Origin: CAKSQF01 sp051867925 | GTDB taxonomy: Bacteria > Bacillota > Clostridia > Oscillospirales > CAG-272 | Length of the DNA: 17,035 nucleotides | Direction: 5' to 3' | Assembly: GCA_051867925.1 (NCBI GenBank) | Contig: JBJDZI010000039.1 | Location: forward strand, 1-17,035 | In this document: piece by piece, positions 6,335 to 13,637 of the stretch | Position numbering within the stretch: position 1 is the stretch's first letter | Layout of the letters: the number at the start of each line of letters is the position of its first letter | Made by a program: the position numbers and the translations under genes | Notes under the pieces: model-generated | Seen by the model: only the letters and a program-made list of their open reading frames with translations | What the model was told of the DNA's origin: nothing | The model's database searches: none

Positions 6335-6404
6335 GGCTCGGCAGTTCCGATCGGGGGAGGCTCGGCAGTTCTGAGCCATTTCCGCCCCATAATTTCTTCG
6401 TTTG
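6335..6404. repeat. Direct repeats upstream of the first lipoprotein gene
   Basis: GGCTCGGCAGTTC occurs at 6335-6347 and again at 6359-6371, 24 bases apart. The second copy runs on as GGCAGTTCTGAGCC, which is also found at 901-914. TTTCTTCGTTTG (6393-6404) follows, as it does at 942-953. The function is unknown. Confidence 0.55.
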
Positions 6405-6438
6405 CACGAAAAATTTACCGAACATTCACCCAAAAGGC

Positions 6439-6467
6439 TTTACAAATGGATACGGATGTGCTATACT
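6439..6467 (+). promoter_or_regulatory. Promoter of lipoprotein gene 1
   Basis: TTTACA (6439-6444), a 17-base spacer and TATACT (6462-6467) are preceded by TGC. The surrounding sequence from about 6413 to 6475 is nearly the same as at 7735-7796 before the second copy, including CATTCACCCAAAAGGC. Confidence 0.88.
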
Positions 6468-6508
6468 GACCATAGAGCCCCCCAATATTTTGAAAGGAAC
6501 CAACGCAT

Positions 6509-7465
6509 ATGAAAAAATTCACTAAAGTACTTTCCCTTCTGCTGGCTGGTCTGCTATGCTCCGCTTGTCTGCTTTCCTGCGACGAGGATGATATAGCTTC
6601 CACTACTCCCGTAGTCACTACCGCTGCCGACACCGCAGACGATCCCGCGATCAACGGCACCGAGGTCACCGACAGTCTGACTCAGGAGAACGTATTCACC
6701 AAAGTCTCCGAAAGAATGAGCCGGCTGAAGAGCTACTCCATGAACGCCGAAATGAAAATGGATATGTCGATGATGGGCATGACCATCGCCGCAACAATCG
6801 GCATAGACGCCGCCGTGGATGCAGAGGGCAAACGCTATTATGCCGAAACCTCTACTCAAATGCTGGGTCAAAGTTCCACCGTCATCAATTATTATGACAA
6901 TGAAATCTACTACATCGAAGCCGAAGGCGAAAAAATGTACGCCGATATGGACGCCGAGATGCTGGAATCCATGTTGGATAAGGAAACCGAAACAGCCGAG
7001 CTGGACTCCTCCTACTTCGAGTCCTTCAAGCTCTACTCCTCCGATGATGGCTATCTGCTGCAGATCTCCGGTCTGAAGGACGGCAGTAATTTGCTGGACT
7101 CGGTCACAAATGCCGATATGCTCGCCGGTCTTTCGGTCGATCTGAGTGATGTCAAGATCGAAGTGTCCATCACCAAGGACTATTGCATCTCCGAGATGAA
7201 GCTGACCATGTCCATGAGCATGAATATGGACGAGGCACTGGGCGAGATGGGTGAAATGCAGGTCGGCGATGTGTCTGCTTCCATTGAAATGACCGCCACC
7301 TACTCCGATTTCGACAGCGCCGCAGACAAGATCGTAAAGCCCGACCTCACCGGTGCCGAAAAGTTTGATCTGAAAGATCTGATCGGCAGTTCCGACGAGG
7401 ACTGGGGCGACGACTTGGAGAATATGCCCGGAGAGACAGTCCCCGAAGAAGAAGCAGAAGTATAA
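6509..7465 (+). CDS. Secreted lipoprotein of unknown function (copy 1 of tandem pair)
   Basis: A 318-residue protein with a lipoprotein signal peptide: MKKFTK, a leucine-rich core, then LLSC with C24 as the likely lipidated residue. Cysteines 17 and 20 lie earlier in the core. A threonine/aspartate-rich linker follows (about 25-60). The body alternates short beta-like stretches with motifs INYYDNEIYYIEAEGEKMYADMDAE and YFESFKLYSSDDGYLLQISGLKDG. It contains methionine-rich runs (MKMDMSMMGM, MSMSMNM) and ends in an acidic tail. The pattern recalls LolA/LppX-type or similar lipid-binding lipoproteins of Gram-positive bacteria, but I do not recognise a named family. RBS AAAGGAA lies about 9 bases before the ATG. 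It has its own promoter and terminator. Confidence 0.88.
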   Translation: MKKFTKVLSLLLAGLLCSACLLSCDEDDIASTTPVVTTAADTADDPAINGTEVTDSLTQENVFTKVSERMSRLKSYSMNAEMKMDMSMMGMTIAATIGIDAAVDAEGKRYYAETSTQMLGQSSTVINYYDNEIYYIEAEGEKMYADMDAEMLESMLDKETETAELDSSYFESFKLYSSDDGYLLQISGLKDGSNLLDSVTNADMLAGLSVDLSDVKIEVSITKDYCISEMKLTMSMSMNMDEALGEMGEMQVGDVSASIEMTATYSDFDSAADKIVKPDLTGAEKFDLKDLIGSSDEDWGDDLENMPGETVPEEEAEV

Positions 7466-7481
7466 CCCATCGCAATAATCC

Positions 7482-7520
7482 ATCGGGATCTTACGCACAG
7501 CGTAGGATCCCGATTTTTTT
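7482..7520 (+). terminator. Terminator of lipoprotein gene 1
   Basis: A 15-bp stem with one T-G wobble runs 7482-7496 with 7500-7514, loop ACA, followed by seven T bases. The 31 bases 7483-7513 recur without change at 8814-8844 after the paralogous gene. Confidence 0.95.
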
Positions 7521-7734
7521 GAAAAATTTCATCAAACCGATTGACAAGACAGGCAATTTCCGTTTCGGCTTTTGAAGGCGGCAAGCGGGAACGGTACAAA
7601 GTTTGAGGGCAACCCAATGCGGCATTATGCTGTTCTCCCGATCCGATGGCATACAAAAGCCGAACGGTGCCGGTTTTCGCGTTTTCCGTATTGCCCCGCG
7701 AACCGATACGGTTAGATCCTGTGTGAAAATTAAA
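7521..7734. other. Non-coding spacer between the duplicated lipoprotein genes
   Basis: I see no gene in this stretch. It holds a small palindrome, AACCG-ATA-CGGTT, near 7694-7706 and a weak AAAA-CCG...CGG-TTTT pairing at 7655-7677. It has no match to the DNA upstream of copy 1 until about 7735, where the duplicated promoter region begins. Confidence 0.4.
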
Positions 7735-7760
7735 ATTCACCGAAGATTCACCCAAAAGGC

Positions 7761-7789
7761 TTTACAAACAGGTTCATCTGTGCTATACT
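7761..7789 (+). promoter_or_regulatory. Promoter of lipoprotein gene 2
   Basis: TTTACA (7761-7766), a 17-base spacer and TATACT (7784-7789) are preceded by TGC. The hexamers, the spacing and the flanking ATTCACCCAAAAGGC and TATACTGACC match the promoter at 6439-6467; the middle of the spacer differs. Confidence 0.88.
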
Positions 7790-7830
7790 GACCGTAGCAA
7801 ACTAAACTACTATAAAAGGATCAAACGCAT

Positions 7831-8736
7831 ATGAATAAATTTACTCATGCACTGTCTCTTCTGCTGGCAGGTCTGCTCTGCTGGACTTGTCTGCTTTCCT
7901 GCCACAAAGACGATGGGCTTGTCACTACTGCTGCCGCAGACACTACCTCTGCCGCAGAAACCACCCATGATCCCACTGATGATCCCAACGGCGAGATCAC
8001 CGATCCGCTTGCCCAAGAGAACGTATTCCAAAAGGTGACCGAAAGAATGAGCCGGCTGAAGAGTTTCTCTATGGACACCGCAATGCAAATGGATATATCC
8101 GGGGAGGGAATGTACGCCGCCGTAACGGCAGAACTCAACGCCGTTGTGGACGCAGCAGGCAAACGCTATTTCAGTGAATCCACGATCCTGATCCCACCCG
8201 ACAGTACTGCCGTCATCAATTATTATGACGATGCAATCTTCTATCTGGAAACCGCCGGTGAAAAAGCGTACGCCGACATGAACGCAGAGATGCCGGAACT
8301 TCTGTCGGATATGATGATCGGGACGGACGGTCTCCATTCCGCCGACTTTGAGTCCTTCAAACTCTACTCCACCGATGACGGCTATTTCCTGACCGTCTCC
8401 GGCTTGAAGGACGGCAACGGTTTGCTGGACTCTGCTATCTACGATAAGATACAGGAGGATCTGGATATCTGTCTGGGCGGGGTCGAGATCGAGATATCCA
8501 TTTCCAAGGACTTCTGTATCACCGAGATACAGTTATTCCTGTCCATGAACATGAACATAGACGAGATTCTGGAGATGATGGGCGAAGACAAGGCAGGTAC
8601 GGTTGCCGCTTATCTTGAAATTGCCGTCTCCTACTCCGATTTCGACAACGCCGATAGGATCGACATCCCCGACCTTTCCGATGTCCCGAAAGTGGCTCTG
8701 AAAGATCTGATCGGTGGATTTGCAGGGGATAACTGA
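7831..8736 (+). CDS. Secreted lipoprotein of unknown function (copy 2 of tandem pair)
   Basis: This 301-residue paralogue of the gene at 6509-7465 has the same signal peptide plan (MNKFTHALSLLLAGLLC...LLSC, likely lipidated C24). It shares a threonine-rich linker, QENVFQKVTERMSRLKSFSM, VINYYDDAIFYLE, DFESFKLYSTDDGYFLTVSGLKDGNGLLDS and YSDFDNADRIDIPDLS with copy 1. The methionine-rich runs of copy 1 are partly lost. The ATG at 7831 has AAAGGA about 9 bases upstream. The reading frame stops at TGA 8734-8736, whereas copy 1 continues with an acidic tail. The same frame after this TGA keeps tail-like codons, so the gene seems shortened by a nonsense change. It is probably still functional because only the linker-like end is lost. 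Confidence 0.85.
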   Translation: MNKFTHALSLLLAGLLCWTCLLSCHKDDGLVTTAAADTTSAAETTHDPTDDPNGEITDPLAQENVFQKVTERMSRLKSFSMDTAMQMDISGEGMYAAVTAELNAVVDAAGKRYFSESTILIPPDSTAVINYYDDAIFYLETAGEKAYADMNAEMPELLSDMMIGTDGLHSADFESFKLYSTDDGYFLTVSGLKDGNGLLDSAIYDKIQEDLDICLGGVEIEISISKDFCITEIQLFLSMNMNIDEILEMMGEDKAGTVAAYLEIAVSYSDFDNADRIDIPDLSDVPKVALKDLIGGFAGDN

Positions 8737-8796
8737 GCGGATAAGCCCAAAGAGGCAGTCCCCGCAACCGAAAATATGATCGCAAAAGAAGGATAA
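8737..8796 (+). other. In-frame remnant of the lipoprotein 2 C-terminal tail
   Basis: Directly after the TGA stop the same frame reads ADKPKEAVPATENMIAKEG and then TAA at 8794-8796. Copy 1 has GDDLENMPGETVPEEEAEV at this place, with the shared GAGGCAGTCCCCG-like block (GAGACAGTCCCCG in copy 1). The stop thus probably arose after the duplication. Other genes in the window also end in TGA, so reading it as a sense codon is unlikely. Confidence 0.65.
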
Positions 8797-8813
8797 CCTA
8801 TACCAACGTTCCC

Positions 8814-8854
8814 TCGGGATCTTACGCACAGCGTAGGATCCCGAATTTTTTTTT
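8814..8854 (+). terminator. Terminator of lipoprotein gene 2
   Basis: A 14-bp stem (8814-8827 with 8831-8844, loop ACA) is followed by nine T bases. It is identical over 31 bases to the terminator after copy 1. It also insulates the sulfur operon, whose promoter starts 21 bases further on. Confidence 0.95.
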
Positions 8855-8867
8855 GAAAAAAATTTAA

Positions 8868-8926
8868 AAACCTATTGACAAGGTAGGTAACAACTGCTAT
8901 AATACAAATACCTACCTCGTAGGTAT
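8868..8926 (+). promoter_or_regulatory. Sulfur operon promoter with two Rrf2-like operator sites
   Basis: The promoter is TTGACA (8875-8880), a 17-base spacer and TATAAT (8898-8903), with TGC before the -10 box. Site 2 is ATACCTACCTCGTAGGTAT (8908-8926), a perfect 8-bp inverted repeat around CTC at the transcript start. Site 1 (8868-8886) overlaps the -35 box and keeps ACCT-N7-AGGT, the same core as site 2. Centres are 40 bases apart, close to four helical turns. A further half site (AGGTAGGTAA) extends site 1. This is the layout of a repressed promoter, and the Rrf2 gene at 14784 is the natural candidate. The regulator assignment is inference. Confidence 0.8.
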
Positions 8927-8947
8927 GCAATACAGCAGGAGAAAGTC

Positions 8948-9007
8948 ATGCCAAACTACTTTGAATCATTAGTCAGAGCCAATTTCCGATTCGGACGAAT
9001 GTGTTGA
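8948..9007 (+). CDS. Putative leader peptide, 19 residues, ending Met-Cys
   Basis: The ORF MPNYFESLVRANFRFGRMC lies between the operon promoter and metY. It has AGGAGA at 8937-8942, 5 bases before the ATG, better than the ribosome binding site of metY itself. It ends CGA-ATG-TGT-TGA, so the only internal Met and only Cys codons are the last two sense codons, right before genes for methionine and cysteine synthesis. The gap to metY is 66 bases. Bases 8982-8987 (ATTTCC) can pair with 9062-9067 (GGAAAT, the metY ribosome-binding region) and 8996-9000 with 9054-9058. Ribosome stalling at the Cys codon would break this pairing. No strong T-tailed terminator is seen. The coding call rests on position, start signal and codon content. 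Confidence 0.6.
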   Translation: MPNYFESLVRANFRFGRMC

Positions 9008-9073
9008 CGGTGTCGATAATTTTTCAAAAACCAAACCCATCAAACATTTTTCAATTCGAAAGGAAATATTACC

Positions 9074-10360
9074 ATGTCTAATCAGTATAAATTTGAAACG
9101 CTTCAGCTTCACGTCGGGCAGGAACAGCCCGATCCCGCCACCGACGCCCGTGCGGTGCCCATCTACGCCACCACCTCCTACGTCTTCCACGACTGTGCTC
9201 ATGCCGCCGCCCGATTCGGTCTCTCCGATGCGGGAAACATCTACGGCAGACTGACCAACTCCACTCAGGACGTGTTTGAAAAGCGCATCGCCGCGCTGGA
9301 AGGCGGTGTTGCGGCACTGGCTACCGCATCGGGTGCCGCCGCCATCACCTATACCCTCCAAGCGCTGGGACAGAACGGCGGTCATATCGTCGCCCAGAAA
9401 ACCATCTACGGCGGCAGTTACAATCTGCTGGCGCACACTCTGCCGAACTTCGGCATCACCGCCGACTTTGTAAACATCCACGACCTCTCTGAGGTAGAAG
9501 CGGCGATTCGGGAGAACACCCGCGCTATCTACATCGAGACGCTGGGCAATCCCAACTGCGACATCCCCGACATCGACGCGCTGGCAGAGCTTGCCCATCG
9601 CCACGGTCTGCCGCTGGTGGTAGACAACACCTTCGGCACGCCCTATCTGATCCGCCCTATCGAACACGGTGCCGATCTGGTGGTTCACTCCGCAACCAAA
9701 TTCATCGGCGGTCACGGCACTACCTTGGGCGGCGTCATCGTGGACGCGGGCAAATTCGACTGGGCGGCGTCGGGCAAGTATCCCGCTATCGCCGAACCCA
9801 ATCCCTCCTACCACGGCATTTCCTTTGTGAAAGCCGCAGGGGATGCCGCCTTCGTCACCTACATTCGGGCGATCCTGCTCCGCGATACCGGTGCCACCAT
9901 TTCTCCCTTCGCCGCCTTTCTGCTCCTGCAAGGCACCGAAACCCTCTCCCTGCGGCTGGATCGCCACGCCGAGAACACCAAGAAGGTCATCGAATTTCTG
10001 AAAAATCATCCCAAGGTGGAAAAGGTCAACCATCCTTCCCTGCCCGATCACCCCGATCACGGACTTTATCAGAAATATTTCCCGAACGGCGGCGGATCCA
10101 TCTTCACCTTCGAGATCAAGGGCGGCGTTGCCGAAGCCCACAAGTTCATTGACAGTCTGGAAATCTTCTCTCTCCTTGCCAACGTGGCAGACGTGAAGAG
10201 TCTGGTGATCCATCCCGCCACTACCACCCACAGCCAGCTGACCGAGGAAGAACTGGCAGATCAGGGCATCCACCCCAACACCGTCCGCCTTTCCATCGGC
10301 ACCGAGCATATTGACGACATCCTCGCCGATCTGCAAAAGGGCTTTGATGCCATCGGCTGA
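9074..10360 (+). CDS. metY: O-acetylhomoserine (thiol)-lyase / sulfhydrylase
   Basis: A PLP enzyme of the Cys/Met metabolism family (gamma-family, fold type I). It joins sulfide or methanethiol with O-acetylhomoserine to give homocysteine or methionine, and related enzymes also use O-acetylserine. The 428 residues match the sulfhydrylase subgroup rather than the shorter MetB/MetC. Seen are YGRLTNSTQDVFEKRIAALEGG (57-78), ATASGAAA (83-90), the ETLGNPNCDIPDI segment, VVDNTFGTP (182-190, D184 to the pyridine nitrogen) and the PLP lysine K209 in SATKFIGGHG. The late segment SLVIHPATTTHSQL is typical of the family. RBS GGAAAT lies 6 bases before the ATG. First structural gene of the operon, 42 bases before cysK. 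Confidence 0.94.
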   Translation: MSNQYKFETLQLHVGQEQPDPATDARAVPIYATTSYVFHDCAHAAARFGLSDAGNIYGRLTNSTQDVFEKRIAALEGGVAALATASGAAAITYTLQALGQNGGHIVAQKTIYGGSYNLLAHTLPNFGITADFVNIHDLSEVEAAIRENTRAIYIETLGNPNCDIPDIDALAELAHRHGLPLVVDNTFGTPYLIRPIEHGADLVVHSATKFIGGHGTTLGGVIVDAGKFDWAASGKYPAIAEPNPSYHGISFVKAAGDAAFVTYIRAILLRDTGATISPFAAFLLLQGTETLSLRLDRHAENTKKVIEFLKNHPKVEKVNHPSLPDHPDHGLYQKYFPNGGGSIFTFEIKGGVAEAHKFIDSLEIFSLLANVADVKSLVIHPATTTHSQLTEEELADQGIHPNTVRLSIGTEHIDDILADLQKGFDAIG

Positions 10361-10402
10361 GATTGCAACCGAGAAAACGCTTGAGCAAGCAGGAGATACG
10401 AG

Positions 10403-11338
10403 ATGAACATTTATCATAGCGCTGCCGATCTGATCGGCAAAACGCCCCTTTTGGAGCTGACGAATATCGAGAAGACCTTCGGTCTGAAGGCAAAGATTCT
10501 GGCGAAACTGGAATATTTCAACCCCGCAGGATCGGTCAAAGACCGCATCGCCAAAGCGATGATCGACGAGGCAGAGGCTTCCGGAAAACTGAAGCCCGGC
10601 TCGGTGATCATCGAGCCAACCTCGGGCAACACGGGCATCGGGCTGGCATCGGTCGCCGCCGCCAGAGGCTACCGCATCATCATCGTGATGCCCGAAACCA
10701 TGTCGGTGGAACGCAGACAACTGATGAAGGCTTACGGAGCTCAGCTGGTGCTCACCGAGGGTACCAAGGGCATGAAGGGCGCCATCGCCAAAGCAGAAGA
10801 ACTGGCGGCGCAAATCCCCAACAGCTTCATCCCCGGGCAATTCGTGAACCCCGCCAATCCCGCCGCGCACCGCGCCACCACGGGACCCGAGATTTATGAG
10901 GACACCGACGGCACGGTGGACATCTTCGTAGCAGGCGTAGGCACGGGCGGAACCGTCACCGGCGTGGGCGAATATCTGAAATCGAAAAAGCCTACCGTGC
11001 AGGTAGTAGCAGTGGAACCCGCCTCCTCGGCAGTGCTGTCCACCGGTATTGCAGGTCCCCACAAGATTCAAGGCATCGGCGCGGGATTTATCCCCGCCGT
11101 ACTGAACACCGACATTTACGACGAGATCCTGCCCGTCACCAACGAGGACGCCCTTTCCACAGGCAAACTCATCGGCAGAAGCGAGGGCGTGCTGGTGGGC
11201 ATCTCCTCGGGTGCCGCCACCTTCGCAGCGATAGAATTGGCGAAACGCCCCGAAAACGAGGGCAAGACCATTGTAGTTCTGCTCCCCGACACGGGCGACC
11301 GCTATCTGTCCACCCCGCTGTTTGCGGATGAAGCATGA
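10403..11338 (+). CDS. cysK: Cysteine synthase (O-acetylserine sulfhydrylase)
   Basis: A PLP enzyme of fold type II that makes L-cysteine from O-acetylserine and sulfide. The 311 residues have the usual CysK length. The PLP lysine is K46 in NPAGSVKDR, the substrate loop is TSGNTG (73-78), and the phosphate-binding glycine loop is GVGTGGTVTG (about 178-187). LVGISSGAA (about 265-273) and LPDTGDRYLST near the end are further family marks. There is no CBS domain, so it is not a cystathionine synthase. The ATG has AGGAGA 7 bases upstream. In Bacillus, CysK also partners the Rrf2 regulator CymR; here an Rrf2 gene lies at the far end of the same cluster, but its cysteines make it more like IscR. 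Confidence 0.96.
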   Translation: MNIYHSAADLIGKTPLLELTNIEKTFGLKAKILAKLEYFNPAGSVKDRIAKAMIDEAEASGKLKPGSVIIEPTSGNTGIGLASVAAARGYRIIIVMPETMSVERRQLMKAYGAQLVLTEGTKGMKGAIAKAEELAAQIPNSFIPGQFVNPANPAAHRATTGPEIYEDTDGTVDIFVAGVGTGGTVTGVGEYLKSKKPTVQVVAVEPASSAVLSTGIAGPHKIQGIGAGFIPAVLNTDIYDEILPVTNEDALSTGKLIGRSEGVLVGISSGAATFAAIELAKRPENEGKTIVVLLPDTGDRYLSTPLFADEA

Positions 11339-11351
11339 TCCATTGCACCGT

Positions 11352-11380
11352 ACCGGCATCCGTCTTTTGCGGGTGCCGGT
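11352..11380 (+). other. Hairpin between cysK and the HD gene
   Basis: ACCGGCA, T and CCG (11352-11362) pair with CGG, G and TGCCGGT (11370-11380) over 11 bp with one wobble, loop TCTTTTG. No T-run follows, so it should not stop transcription fully. It may mark an RNA processing point or protect the metY-cysK segment of the message. It splits the operon into a sulfur-assimilation part and a sulfur-trafficking part. Confidence 0.5.
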
Positions 11381-11434
11381 GCTTATGCGTAAATTTCTGC
11401 CGAGAGTGATTAGTGAAGAGGACGGAGGGAAACA

Positions 11435-12002
11435 ATGATACCAACCAGGGCAGAGGCCTATGCGCTTTTTTGCCAATACAATCAAGGACAGTTCCATCGA
11501 AGCCACGCACAAACGGTGGGGCGCGTACTGCGCCGGTTCGCAGAAGAACTGGGCTACGGCGAAGAAGCCGATTTCTGGGAGACGGTGGGAATCCTCCACG
11601 ATCTGGACTTCGAACAGTATCCCGATCAGCATTGCATCCGGGAGCAGGAAATTTTGCGGGCGCAGGGTGTGGACGAGCGGATCGTTCACGCCACCGCCAG
11701 CCACGGCTACGGGCTGACCGTGGACGTGAAGCCCGAACATGAAATGGAAAAAGTGCTGTACGCCATCGACGAGCTGACCGGGCTCATCGGTGCCGTGGCG
11801 ATCCTGCGCCCCTCCGGGAGCGTTCGGGATCTGGAGCTGAAATCCGTGAAGAAAAAATACAAGAACCCCAATTTCGCCGCAGGATGCTCCCGCGCGGTCA
11901 TAGAACGGGGGGCTGAGATGCTGGGCTGGACGCTGGACGAGCTGATCACCCGCACCATCTTGGCTATGCGAGCCGCCGAAGAGGCGCAAAAAGGAGAAAC
12001 CT

Positions 12003-12019
<17 letters not shown>
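11435..12019 (+). CDS. HD-domain metal-dependent hydrolase
   Basis: A 194-residue soluble protein of the HD superfamily. H24 in HRSHAQTVG, the H55-D56 pair in GILHDLDFE, H90 in ATASHGYG and D112 in YAIDELTGLI give the usual H...HD...D set of metal ligands, so it should be catalytically competent. Substrates in this family are phosphomonoesters or nucleotides and cannot be assigned from sequence. ATG at 11435 has GGAGGG 7 bases upstream. Its last 17 bases overlap the start of nifS, and the nifS ribosome binding site lies inside it, so the two are translationally coupled. This ties the unknown hydrolase to the Fe-S and tRNA thiolation genes. Confidence 0.88.
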
Positions 12020-13193
<1,174 letters not shown>

Positions 13194-13202
13194 GGGAAAA
13201 TT

Positions 13203-13637
13203 ATGGCATTATACAGCGAAAAAGTAATGGATCACTTCCGAAATCCCCGCAACGTGGGGGTCATCGACAACGCCGACGGCATCGGTGAGGTGGGAAACGC
13301 CAAATGCGGCGACATTATGAAGATCTATCTGAAAATCGAAAACGACGTGATCGTCGATGTGAAGTTCGAGACCTTCGGATGCGGTTCCGCCATCGCTTCC
13401 AGCTCCATGGCGACCGAACTGATCAAGGGAAAGCCTGTCTCCGAAGCGCTGGCGCTGACTAACAAAGCGGTGGCAGAGGCACTGGACGGTCTGCCCGCCC
13501 ACAAGCTCCATTGCTCCGTGCTGGCGGAAGAAGCCATCAAGGCAGCGCTGAAGGACTATTACGACAAAAACGGCATTGCGTACGATCGGGGACTCTTCCC
13601 TGACTGCGAAAGCTGCGGGCATTGCGGGGACCGGTGA
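13203..13637 (+). CDS. nifU: Fe-S cluster assembly scaffold (IscU/NifU N-terminal type)
   Basis: It builds [2Fe-2S] or [4Fe-4S] clusters with sulfur from NifS. The 144-residue protein starts YSEKVMDHFRNPRNVG. It has the three cluster cysteines C35 (NAKCGD), C60 (FGCGSA) and C104 (HCSVL), with D37 as the conserved acidic partner. The C-terminus carries three further cysteines, C135, C138 and C141 (CESCGHC), followed only by GDR. They could bind metal or pass sulfur on, and they are not in E. coli IscU. The ATG at 13203 has GAGGGAAAA upstream. Its TGA overlaps the GTG start of mnmA (GTGA), so scaffold and thiolase are translated together. Confidence 0.94.
   Translation: MALYSEKVMDHFRNPRNVGVIDNADGIGEVGNAKCGDIMKIYLKIENDVIVDVKFETFGCGSAIASSSMATELIKGKPVSEALALTNKAVAEALDGLPAHKLHCSVLAEEAIKAALKDYYDKNGIAYDRGLFPDCESCGHCGDR

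Noticed and set aside
6177..6425. Small ORFs in the pckG-lipoprotein gap
   Set aside because: They are made of hairpin repeat DNA in both strands, with no ribosome binding site and no conserved-looking protein.
8734..8736. TGA read as selenocysteine or tryptophan in lipoprotein 2
   Set aside because: metY, cysK, nifU and mnmA end properly at TGA, and no SECIS-like hairpin is evident directly after this codon.
9005..9025. Intrinsic terminator after the leader ORF (T-run at 9019-9024)
   Set aside because: The only stems before the T-run are 3-4 bp (GAC/GTC and ATTC/GAAT), too weak for a terminator; translation-level control is the better fit.
8904..9073. SAM riboswitch or Cys T-box in the metY leader
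   Set aside because: No S-box or SAM-family conserved core and no T-box TGGNACCGCG motif or T-tailed antiterminator/terminator pair is visible; the leader is also short for either.
8969..11989. A 1006-codon open frame on the minus strand opposite metY, cysK and the HD gene
   Set aside because: It is antisense to three clear enzyme genes, has no recognisable domain or ribosome binding site, and its low stop frequency follows from the codon use of the genes on the other strand.
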